Positions 12,329 through 21,445 of a DNA stretch of 64,000 bases are shown here, in pieces. The stretch comes from Uloborus plumipes (taxonomy: Eukaryota > Arthropoda > Arachnida > Araneae > Uloboridae). Made by a program: the position numbers and the translations under genes. The stretch spans positions 124,001-188,000 of the forward strand of contig JAXGGA010000498.1 of the NCBI GenBank assembly GCA_038373865.1, in the 5' to 3' direction. How positions within the stretch are numbered: position 1 is the first letter of the stretch; each line of letters opens with the position of its first letter. Below the pieces are notes generated by a model. That model worked only from the letters and a program-made list of their open reading frames with translations. It was not told where the DNA came from and searched no databases.

Positions 12329-13679
12329 CAGGGGCGGATACAGAAATAGTTTTTATGGGGGGCCCAGAAAAGTAAAAGTACTTCTCCCCTACATTTTATA
12401 CAAAAAAAATCTCACAAAGTTCCTTTAAATTAAAAAAAGGGGGGTGGGTGAAAAAAAAAGTTTTAACATTTAAAGCCGATCAACTATTAAACCAGTGGCT
12501 CCCAGCATGGAGGCGATTGCTCCTGAAAGGCGATTGGACTCCTCAAAGGGGCGGTAAATTCTTAAAGGGCAATGGGTATTTGGAAGAGAAAAAAAGTAGA
12601 AATAAAACTAGCGAAAACCAAAATTGTAAACATGTACGAAACCGGTTGTTCAGAGTTGATCGAAGTGTCTTAATCTAGGTGGCGTCTTCTGATGACATTA
12701 ATTAACGAAGAATTTAATTAAAAACCTTCAATATCTTTTTCACGCTTTTTGAATTCGAATAAAACTAATTGAACTTAAAATTAAAGTTTAAGAGCTTCCT
12801 TCTTGCACCTAGGATGAACCTTAGGAAGTATTTTGTCATTTATTGCTAATTTTATAAATTTTCAAATTGTCAATTTGTTTTAATTCAAATTTTTAGTTTC
12901 AACGATTTTAGTTCCCCTTGAGTCTAGTGTAGAAAAGAAAATAATATTTCTTGAAAAATGTACTTCTGTTTTTTGAAAAGTACGTCGAAAATTTTAGATG
13001 TTTCCCTTCAAATGTTTCAGTTATATATTAGCTTTGTGAAAGGAAAAAAGAATAAAGGTCTTTTTATTTCTTTATTAATATTTTTAGTTTAAAAGGTTAT
13101 AAATTGATTTATTGAGTACATTTTACTTCAAATTAAAGTTAGGTTTTTATATGTTTAATAATATCGATGTTCACTTGAGTCAACTTATTGTTTTTTAGAG
13201 GAAAGGGGGGGGGGATAGGTGTCAGTCAGCGTCTTGAAGAGCTTTTGATGAGCTCAAAAAGGTTGGGAAACACTGTATTAAAAATTATGTCAAATTATTC
13301 AATATTATTTAACCTAATTAGTAAATGAGGCATGGCATTATTTAGAAACAACTGTCAATATGATTTAAAACAAAAAAATATCAAAACGAAATCGTCACTT
13401 TTTTCCATCGCAGATGAATTAATGAATGAATCGTAATATATATTATGTACCATTGATTTAGCAAACCCTGAGTATTCTTTTACCCTGTCTAACCCCTGTT
13501 TGCTATATTATTCCCATAGCAAACCAAAGTGATCTTATTCAAATATGCTGTACATGAGCTTTTTTTAAAGACATAGTTCAAAAATTTTTACGAATGTTAT
13601 GGAGAAATTAAAAAGCAATTGAACATTAAACGTATAGTAAAATTATTTTTAGCCCCCCCCCCCCTAAAATCCGCTACTG
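12329..13679. mobile_element. hAT-like element (outer), 1351 bp
   Basis: The left end CAGGGGCGGATACAG and the reverse complement of the right end, CAGTAGCGGATTTTAG, are hAT-style terminal repeats. Poly-G (near 12357) and poly-C (13652-13664) runs lie inside them. The 8 bp flanks CTACAGAG (12321-12328) and CCACAGAG (13680-13687) agree at 7 of 8 positions. No transposase frame survives. It carries a second hAT-like element, 12493-13275. Confidence 0.75.
12493..13275. mobile_element. hAT-like element (inner, nested), 783 bp
   Basis: The left end CAGTGGCTCCCAGCATGG and the reverse complement of the right end, CAGTGTTTCCCAACCTTTTT, are related inverted repeats of the common arthropod hAT type. 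The flanks TATTAAAC (12485-12492) and TATTAAAA (13276-13283) agree at 7 of 8 positions. The interior is AT-rich; the 76-codon frame 12448-12678 crosses the element boundary and is not a gene. Confidence 0.7.
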
Positions 13680-14387
13680 CCACAGAGTAGTTTTTGGGAC
13701 GAATCCTCACTCTTAAGCACCTAAGATCGTCCATCAGAAAAAAGGCCAAGGTGGGTAGTAGCGTGAAGATCTCACAATACCAAAAAACTCATGGTCTCGA
13801 ATGAAGATTTCCTCTCCCTTGGAGAAAACAAACGAACAAACAAAAATATAATCACATTATCTACTGAATTAGTTTATTACAGAAAATTATGACTATCATC
13901 ATTTGTTCAACAAGACGAACTGTTACGGCATTTCGAATATTGCACAAGAGTTATTTATTTTTACATCTGCAGCGACTTCTTTAGCACTTGGTAGTGCAAC
14001 TGCATCGAACAGCAAGCACATCGCACATTGGCCAGGGAGTTCCGGCCACTTCGCGAAGTGGCCGGCCAAAGTCGCATATACGCAATTCATTTCCAGTACA
14101 TCGGACTTTGGCCACACGCCCCGGCCAATGCGCGAAATGGCCGGCCAATTCGCGAAGTGGCCGGACTTCGGGCTTTAGCCGTAACATATATATAAACTAT
14201 TAACTGTTATATTACTAAAATACAACCGATAAAAGATTCAAGCCATCAAGTCATACCTTTTAATTCCTAAACATAATATTCGGTAGACAATGCGACACGA
14301 GATGTAAGTTCATATCAACTCTCATTCAAATGTCTGGATTCGCTTTTAAATCAGTCTTACTTGCAATCAATACAGCTAAGTTTTACT

Positions 14388-14494
14388 GCAATAAACTGTA
14401 AAATTACAGTTTATCACTAAACAGTTTAGTTTTAAATTGGAACCTCGGCTGCCAGTATTATACTGTAAAAACAACAGCTCATTTTTTGCAATGC
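14388..14494 (+). mobile_element. TA-target MITE, diverged copy
   Basis: It shares the core GCTGCCAGTATTATACTGTA, the following AAAAACAAC and a terminal TTTTTTGCAATGCA with the intact 93 bp element at 53727. The left terminus is decayed (ACTGCAATAAACTG). Non-coding. Confidence 0.6.
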
Positions 14495-16011
14495 ATTGAT
14501 ATTTTGTCTGACTCCATAGAAGTATTTATGCGTCAATTTGTGGGCCGGCACAAACTACTAACTACGCTTTACACAACGATGTAAGAGATTTGAACATTCA
14601 TCAGATCTATCACAAAATGCTCCCAAAACGTTGACATTAGCAATGTTTTCAAAATAACCTAGTAGCTGTTTTAAAATAGCAGTGTACAAGTGCGTCTGTT
14701 CGCGAAGCTTATAAAACAACTCTACAGCTTTCAAAATATCCTAATTATTCGTTCTAGAAAATGGTGAAAGAAAAATCTTCCATCGCTTTCGTATCCTCGT
14801 TAAATTGAATTAAAGCAGAAATGCTTTCAATGATTCAAGGCAACAAGAAAAATTAGATCAAGCTTTCTGATTAATCGGAACTTCATTACCCGTGAACCAG
14901 AACAGCTGGTCACAAGCTGGAAACATCATACTCTTCCACTTGGTTGCGAAACAAAGTCAAATAAGTGGAAGGGAACATCAAATAATGAACTAAATTCTTA
15001 TATCGTCACTTATTCTAAACAAAAGCGCTTTGCAGCTAAATCTCATTAGGGGTGGAAAATTGAGCAACTTCCGAATTAACTTCGTTTGACTCTAGAAATG
15101 ACGGTACAGATTATGTTGTTTCAATTAGAAGATAAATAAAGTTTTCCCTAACGACTATCAATTTAGTCTGAAAATTTGAAAGTGCAAAAAATTATAACTT
15201 ATTAAACACTGCAATTGCACTACCGTGAAAAATGTTTTCAAAAAACCTTTTGTTTTTTGTTTGCTTCTCAAATATTTTAACAGAAGTAAATTCGATCCAC
15301 ATTATTTAGGCCTATTGTTCCGTACAGGGTTATTCCGTGTGAAGACGACAAATGAGTGTTGCTCCATGATAACACATCTTTTTCGATAGCACATAACAAT
15401 AACAGGGACAATAAAACGTATAATGATGAAACCTACAAACATCAATTTGTGAAGCATTTTATTCATTATTGGTTGGTGAATGTCGTTTTTAATCAAAATC
15501 AGTTACACCTATTTCTCAAAATCCAATTTTGAAGGCAGAATTATGGATGTAGAGGATTTTGATTTAAACCCTGACTTTACTCACGTTTTGTTAAGATCTT
15601 GTGGGTTTTGATTTATTGCCTTTAAGCCACTGGTAAAGTAGCTTTTAAGCATATAGGATTTTTAAGAAAGTTATTTTTCCTTAACGGATTTTGATCCTAA
15701 GTGACTTACTATGAAATACATACATGCTTCAAACGTCCTCTGTTTATCTGTTTGTATGTTTGTGCGAAGATGTCCAAAAAACTTGATTGCACCAGTTGAA
15801 TTAGATGTAGTCCTTTTTAGATATTAAAAACGTTTCCTTCTTGCAAAGGCTATTTCGAGACTTGTTGATAAACAATTGTGTTTTGGTGATACTTTTTGTG
15901 TGTATTTCAACTCAATGAAAGAAACGTTTTTTTCCCGTTTTTGGGGCGGTATTTTTAAACTCACCTGGAAGGTATCATAGATCTGAAAAACAAGGTATCT
16001 CAATTTATACC
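14495..16011. other. Unannotated interval
   Basis: No supported gene or element. Minus-strand open frames at 15302-15496 and 15824-16030 are short and match no family I recognise; the second runs into the foldback element. Confidence 0.55.
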
Positions 16012-16625
16012 AGTGCCAGACACTTTGCACGCTGGCCTTGCGCAGCCAGACACTTTGAAGTCGGTAAAAATGTAAGCAAATTTACGTCATTTTATAAAGC
16101 GTAATTTTTTAATATGTTGTAAGGGGGGCCATTAGAAGTTACACCTTACAGTGCCAGACACTTTGCACGCTGGCTTTGCGCAGCCAGACACTTTGAAGTT
16201 GGTAAAAATGTAAGCAAATTTACGTCATTTTATAAAGCGTAATTTTTTAATATGTTGTAAGGGGGGCCATTAGAAGTTACACCTTACAGTGCCAGACACT
16301 TTGCACGCTGGCCTTGCGCAGCCAGACACTTTGAAGTTGGTAAAAATGTAAGCAAATTTACGTCATTTTATAAAGCGTAATTTTTTAATATGTTGTAAGG
16401 GGGGCCATTAGAAGTTACACCTTACAGTGCCAGACACTTTGCACGCTGGCCTTACGCAGCCAGACACTTTGAAGTTGATAAAAATGTAAGCAAATTTAGG
16501 TCATTTTATAAAGCGTAATTTTTTAATATGTTGTAAGGGGGCCATTAGAAGTTACCTTACAATGCCAGACACTTTGCACGCTGGCCTTGCGCAGCCAGAC
16601 ACTTTGAAGTTGGTAAAAATGTAAG
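16011..16625 (+). repeat. 138 bp tandem repeat, left array (5 units)
   Basis: Units start with CAGTGCCAGACACTTTGC at 16011, 16149, 16287 and 16425 (exact 138 bp spacing), and the fifth at 16560 (CAATGCC, after a 135 bp unit). Each unit has two direct copies of CCAGACACTTTG about 21 bp apart, then TTACGTCATTTTATAAAGCG, then a run of five or six G and a pyrimidine-rich end. The units are nearly identical, so the array is young or homogenised. Confidence 0.95.
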
Positions 16626-16934
16626 GGTCATTCCATGTGAAATCATCCCGGCCATGACACCCACCACCTCCGATTTTAATAAAATGTGCAGCAGTTGGAG
16701 ACTTTTTGATGCTGATAACAAAACTACTACTTATATTGAGATAAGTGAAGGGGTTGAAAAGTTATGGCCCTTTAAATATTTTGCTTGGTGGCTCATTTGC
16801 CGCCATTTTGAATGACATATACATTTGTACAAACGGCTGTAACTCCTTAACAAATAGTCGTAGAGCTTTCATTTTTTTTTATTTTGTTCATAATAGTGTA
16901 AGCTTTAATTTGAATCGAGTTTAATTGGTATACC

Positions 16935-17442
16935 CAGTAGCGTACATAGACTTCGGCGCGCCCCCCCCCCCCCGTAAGATTTATAAGTATGCCCTATCTT
17001 AGATTTATGGCAAAAAATTAAAAGTTATAATAAGACTTCGTTGAAGAGTATTCTGATATTTAAAATCAAGTTTATTTCAAAATATAAAGTAATGAAAATT
17101 GTAATTGCAATGAAAAAGCAGAATTCAGGAAAGGTAATAAACACTATACAGTTGCCACGTTGAAATCTTACTAGAAAATACCAGGATATCTTACAATAAT
17201 TATACTCCAAGTTTCATTAAAGGTTGGACAGGGGGCATATGTTATGCAGGAGAAGGCAGGGTGGGTGGTGAAATCATTACGTTATGCATCATATGTGACC
17301 TATCGATGCAGATGCAGATTTCATTCGGAACACCTGGAATTGACATTGAATACGGGGAAAAAAAGTATTTTTGTGTTATTTTTTCAGAGTGCGCCCCCCC
17401 CCCCGCACCGCGGGGGCTGCGAGTATGCTATGTACGCCACTG
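16935..17442. mobile_element. 508 bp hAT-like element inserted in the left foldback arm
   Basis: The ends CAGTAGCGTACATAG and (reverse complement) CAGTGGCGTACATAG match except one base, with poly-C near both ends. A perfect 8 bp duplication, GGTATACC, flanks it (16927-16934 and 17443-17450). The mirror position in the right arm (about 19230) reads across without insertion and with a single copy of the target (GGATATACC), so the insertion came after the arms formed. The open frames inside are not recognisable. Confidence 0.88.
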
Positions 17443-17670
17443 GGTATACCTATTATAAATTTTTTCCTGCGAGTGTTTTCTTTCAGTTTTTTGACTCAAA
17501 AATTAAGGAACTTTAACAGAAAATTACTCACAAAACTCCACCTTCGATTTCAACCAAATTATGTGCTCGGGTATCTTTAAGTATGTTTTAACACCAGATA
17601 AAAAATCTCGATGGGTCATTCAGGTGTTTTTTTTTTTTTTTTTTTTCAAACAGAATTTTTTAATTTTCAG

Positions 17671-17895
17671 TCAAAAAAAAGGAATCATTTCAAAATGATG
17701 TTTATCGCATTCTGTATTCCACAATATGACAATTACCTCCCCCCTCCCCCCCCAAAAAAAGAAAGTAAAAATCCGATATATGGCAATTGAGGAGACTTTC
17801 AACATTAATATAACCACCAAAATAAGAACAAGTAATGATTTATTAGTCAATAAAGGCATTTCGTTCTTTAGAGCCCTAGCACACTCGTTATACAT
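17671..17895 (-). other. Mirrored short open frame, left-arm copy (74 codons)
   Basis: This frame starts MYNECARALKNEMP and contains a hydrophobic stretch (SLLVLILVVILMLKV) that could span a membrane. The same frame exists in the right arm at 18774-18968 on the opposite strand (64 codons, starting MYNECARALKNKMP). Over the shared ~45 codons I count about three amino-acid replacements and two silent changes, so there is no sign of purifying selection. The copies diverge after the poly-T/poly-G run. I do not recognise it; it may be chance. Confidence 0.3.
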
Positions 17896-18147
17896 TAAAT
17901 GTGCTACTCAAAAATTAAAAAAGCAAGTGAATAACATTATTATTGAAAATACTTCATATAAATAATATAAATTGTGATAAAGACATCAGACTTATAAAAG
18001 AATATCTAATGTTGCAGAAGAGATAAGAGTGATGCACAAATTGCGAAGTGCAAGGATATAAGAGCACATTTTAATTTCATTAGTATTTCATTAAAGATCA
18101 TAGATATTTTACTAAATCCAGATTTTTTAGAACAGTGAAACACATAT

Positions 18148-18153
18148 TTTATT
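18148..18153 (-). promoter_or_regulatory. Candidate polyadenylation signal AATAAA
   Basis: Reads AATAAA on the minus strand, about 50 bases downstream of the stop codon of the loop exon and inside the loop. Spacing and strand fit a 3' end for that exon, although AATAAA is common by chance in AT-rich DNA. Confidence 0.45.
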
Positions 18154-18203
18154 AAATACATATACATTAATAGCAATAATTTTTGTTCATCTAGTTTTCA
18201 AAA

Positions 18204-18520
18204 TTAGAGTTTACCAAGTTCAGAAACATATCTTGTCCACTTGGTGTACACTAAAGCACTAGAACTTTCACTAAGTTTATACGTCTTTCCAGTTCTCGTA
18301 CTGACGTCAACATTACAGAGAATGTGACTCAAAGGGACAGTACAGTTCTCCCGTTCAGGCCAAAAGTAAGATATTGCTGGGCCATGTGGATGCAATAACT
18401 TAATATCTACATCTCCTTCTTTCATGTGAATTTCAGAAACAAGTCCTAAAAACCATTTCGAGTTCATGACACATGAAACATAACTATTTAGAGGTGGAAC
18501 GTTTAAAGTACGTTTCTGTT
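18204..18520 (-). CDS. Unrecognised terminal exon in the foldback loop
   Basis: An open frame of about 105 codons ends in TAA at 18204 and lies wholly in the foldback loop. There is no ATG start: a TGA stop at 18528-18530 precedes it, directly followed by a T-rich tract ending in TTGTTAG at 18521-18527, a plausible splice acceptor. It is therefore best read as a last exon beginning at about 18515-18520. The composition is protein-like, unlike the AT-driven frames around it. It contains KWFLGLVSEI, then an acidic GDVDIKLLHPHGP, then YFWPERENCTVPLSHIL. Aromatic residues, the HPHGP turn and a WP pair resemble a C-terminal module I recall from uncharacterised, often transposon-linked, metazoan proteins; that recollection is unverified. 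Upstream exons would fall in the right arm or be lost. It could be the last exon of the element's own protein or a captured host exon. Confidence 0.5.
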
Positions 18521-18773
18521 CTAACAATCAAAAAACTGTTCTAAAAATCTAGATTTAGTAAAATAACTATGATCTTTGATAAAATACTTAAGAAACTAAA
18601 ATGTGCTGTTATATCTCTGCACTTGGCAATTTGTGCATCACTCTTATCTCTTCTGCAACATTAGATATTCTTTTATAAGTCTGATGTCTTTATCACAATT
18701 TAATTATTTATATGAAGTATTTTCAATAATAATGTTATTCACTTGCTTTTTTAATTTTTGAGTAGCACATTTA

Positions 18774-18968
18774 ATGTATAACGAGTGTGCTAGAGCTCTA
18801 AAGAACAAAATGCCTTTATTGACTAATAAATCATTACTTGTTCTTATTTTGGTGGTTATATTAATGTTAACAGTCTCCTCAATTGCCAGATATCGGATTT
18901 TTACTTTCTTTTTTTTGGGGGGGGAGGGGGGGAGTTATTTTCATATTGTGGAATACAGAATGCGATAA
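18774..18968 (+). other. Mirrored short open frame, right-arm copy (64 codons)
   Basis: Counterpart of the frame at 17671-17895, in the other arm and on the opposite strand. It keeps the hydrophobic segment SLLVLILVVILMLTV and ends soon after a G-rich run. It is notable only because it is duplicated by the inverted repeat. Confidence 0.3.
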
Positions 18969-19539
18969 ACATTTTTTTGAAATGATTTTTTTTTTTGACA
19001 TTCCTTTTTTTTTTGACTGAAAATTAAAAAATTCTCTTTGAAAAAAAAACACATGAATGGCCCATCGATATTTGTTATCTGGTGTTAAAACATACTTAAA
19101 GGTACCAGAGTACATAATTTGGTTGAAATCGAAGGTGGAGTTTTGTGAGTAATTTTCTGTTAAAGTTACTTCATTTTTTGAGTCAAAAAACTGAAAGAAA
19201 ACACTCGCAGGAAAAAATGTATAATGGATATACCAATTAAACTCAATTCAAATTAAAGCTTACACTATTATGAACAAAATTAAAAAAAGAAAGCTGCACG
19301 ACTATTTGTTAAGAACTTACAGCCATTTGTACAAATGTATATATCATTCAAAATGGCGGCAAATGAGCCACCAAGCAAAATATTTAAAGGGCCATAACTT
19401 TTCAACCCCTTCACTTATCTCAATATAAGTAGTATTTTTGTTATCAGCATCAAAAAGTCTCCTACTGCTGCACATTTTATTAAAATCGGAGGTGGTGGGT
19501 GTCATGGCCGGGATGATTTCACATGGAATGACCCTTACA

Positions 19540-20620
19540 TTTTTACCAACTTCAAAGTGTCTGGCTGCGCAAGGCCAGCGTGCAAAGTGTCTGGCACTGT
19601 AAGGTGTAACTTCTAATGGCCCCCCTTACAACATATTAAAAAATTACGCTTTATAAAATGACGTAAATTTGCTTACATTTTTACCAACTTCAAAGTGTCT
19701 GGCTGCGCAAGGCCAGCGTGCAAAGTGTCTGGCATTGTAAGGTGTAACTTCTAATGGCTCCCCTTACAACATATTAAAAAATTACGCTTTATAAAATGAC
19801 GTAAATTTGCTTACATTTTTACCAACTTCATAGTGTCTGGCTGCGCAAGGCCAGCGTGCAAAGTGTCTGGCACTGTAAGGTGTAACTTCTAATGGCTCCC
19901 CTTACAACATATTAAAAAATTACGCTTTATAAAATGACGTAAATTTGCTTACATTTTTATCAACTTCATAGTGTCTGGCTGCGCAAGGCCAGCGTGCAAA
20001 GTGTCTGGCATTGTAAGGTGTAACTTCTAATGGCCCCCCTTACAACATATTAAAAAATTACGCTTTATAAAATGACGTAAATTTGCTTACATTTTTACCA
20101 ACTTCAAAGTGTCTGGCTGCGCAAGGCCAGCGTGCAAAGTGTCTGGCACTGTAAGGTGTAACTTCTAATGGCCCCCCTTACAACATATTAAAAAATTACG
20201 CTTTATAAAATGACGTAAATTTGCTTACATTTTTACCAACTTCAAAGTGTCTGGCTGCGCAAGGCCAGCGTGCAAAGTGTCTGGCACTGTAAGGTGTAAC
20301 TTCTAATGGCCCCCCTTACAACATATTAAAAAATTACGCTTTATAAAATGACGTAAATTTGCTTACATTTTTACCAACTTCAAAGTGTCTGGCTGCGCAA
20401 GGCCAGCGTGCAAAGTGTCTGGCACTGTAAGGTGTAACTTCTAATGGCCCCCCTTACAACATATTAAAAAATTACGCTTTATAAAATGACGTAAATTTGC
20501 TTACATTTTTACCAACTTCAAAGTGTCTGGCTGCGCAAGGCCAGCGTGCAAAGTGTCTGGCACTGTAAGGTGTAACTTTTAATGGCCCCCCTTACAACAT
20601 ATTAAAAAATTACGCTTTAT
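19540..20620 (-). repeat. 138 bp tandem repeat, right array (8 units)
   Basis: This is the reverse-complement array. The TCTGGCAC/TTGTAAGG junction recurs at 19593, 19731, 19869, 20007, 20145, 20283, 20421 and 20559, always 138 bp apart. Units differ by only a few substitutions (GGCACTG versus GGCATTG; CTTCATAG versus CTTCAAAG). The copy number differs from the left arm (8 against 5), so the arrays changed independently. Confidence 0.95.
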
Positions 20621-20954
20621 ACTATGACGTTTTTGGGCAGCAATTTTACGTACCTTTGCTACCTGTTTCCCGCCAAAGCCAGCGCGACTCAGCTTAATGA
20701 ATAGCGAACCGTTCGTACATGCTGTGGTGTGCTTACGCAGAAAAATTTCGTGCTTTTATAAAATGACGTAGGTCTGGCACTCATGGGCTCTTAGACTATT
20801 AGTAACGTTAGTGGTTTTAAAAAAAGAACTTTACTGAAAACATTTTCAATTGCCTTTTAGGCCCCTCAATCTACTCCCCTCCCCTATGAATACGTGCCTG
20901 AATGAAAGATTTCTTTGTTTCAAAGTAGATTTACAAGTTATATAATGTCTCATC

Positions 20955-21445
20955 CTATAGGAAGTCTGCCGTTGTTTCTTTCACCTCAACTACAGACTAA
21001 AAATGTGCTTCTGCGATGTATTATTCCCTTTTGGGAACAAGTAGAAGTCGCATGATGTGCGATCTGGCGAGTGCAGTAGATGATTGATCACACTGATGCG
21101 TTACCCCGCCAAGTACTGTTTCACAAAGAGCATTAAGAACATAGGGTGCTAGTTTTTGGCAATAGTTGTGCCCAAATCTTTGTCCTATGCAAATCTTGTG
21201 TCAGATGTTTTCGCATTGTTTCTCTGTCAGTGTTCGTAATATTTGACCACATCTGAACACACAAAGACAAGCCTTTGCTCATGATTTTATTTTTACATTG
21301 TTGTTATTAGGTCTCGTTGTCACAGGTTGACCAAAATGATCATCATCTTCCACAACCTCTGTACCTTCATGCCTTCTAAAAATGGACTACGTGACATCTC
21401 TTTGAACAATTGAAAACATTCAGGTTCTGTTCGAATCCTAAGCTT
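20955..21445 (-). pseudogene. mariner-type transposase, internally deleted and frameshifted
   Basis: Minus-strand translation in shifting frames gives a mariner-like order: CFQLFKEM (HTH region), EVVEDDDHFGQP (counterpart of the usual D/E-rich linker and GRP), ITNTDRETMRKHLTQDL then KIWAQLLPK (second helix-turn-helix and the familiar KxxAxLVPK stretch), and finally HSPDRTSCDFYLFPK (the SPDLxPCDFxLFPK motif with the last catalytic Asp). The section holding the first two catalytic Asp residues is missing between about 21090 and 21160. Several stops and frameshifts are present and no terminal repeats were seen. It lies just outside the right end of the foldback element. Confidence 0.8.

Larger units (their letters stand above)
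12101..14162. repeat. Family of TTCGCGAA-centred palindromes
   Basis: Palindromes occur at 12101-12120 (one mismatch), 12182-12197 (CCAGTTCGCGAACTGG, perfect), 14044-14063 (GGCCACTTCGCGAAGTGGCC, perfect), 14123-14142 and 14143-14162 (imperfect). They are the GC-rich islands of this AT-rich region and all belong to the element 12078-14186. They could act as protein-binding sites or simply be structural. Confidence 0.85.
12078..14186. mobile_element. Terminal-inverted-repeat element hosting nested hAT copies
   Basis: The left end (TGTTACAGCCAAAGCCCGAAG at 12078) and the reverse complement of the right end (TGTTACGGCTAAAGCCCGAAG, ending at 14186) match over about 43 bases, with few differences. 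Both ends run on into 20-base palindromes centred on TTCGCGAA (12101-12120; 14143-14162). After removing the hAT-like insertion 12329-13679 the element is about 0.75 kb. It has no transposase. A TGTTACGGC motif also occurs at 13921 in the left-end orientation, so 13921-14186 could instead be a separate 266 bp element. No clear target duplication; TA repeats lie outside both ends. Superfamily unknown. Confidence 0.65.
16012..20781. mobile_element. Giant foldback element with tandem-array arms and an exon in the loop
   Basis: The left arm (about 16012-18136) and right arm (about 18535-20781) are reverse complements over their whole length, roughly 90% alike by eye. The outermost AGTGCCAGAC at 16012 mirrors GTCTGGCACT ending at 20781. 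From outside in, each arm has an array of a 138 bp unit, a unique part (including TGAAATCATCCCGGCCATGA and its mirror), a mirrored 64-74 codon open frame, and a segment ending TTTAGAACAGT. The 398 bp loop (18137-18534) holds one minus-strand exon. The right arm alone has an extra ~130 bases (about 20621-20750) in its last, partly deleted unit. No target duplication was found. The architecture recalls Foldback/Galileo-type elements, but I cannot assign a superfamily and no transposase is recognised. Confidence 0.75.

Noticed and set aside
13903..14203. Overlapping frames on both strands with GHFAKWP-type repeats
   Set aside because: They translate the TTCGCGAA palindromes of an inverted-repeat element; frames on both strands are open because the DNA is palindromic.
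16011..20620. CRISPR array
   Set aside because: The 138 bp units are contiguous near-identical tandem repeats without spacers, in a eukaryotic transposon context.
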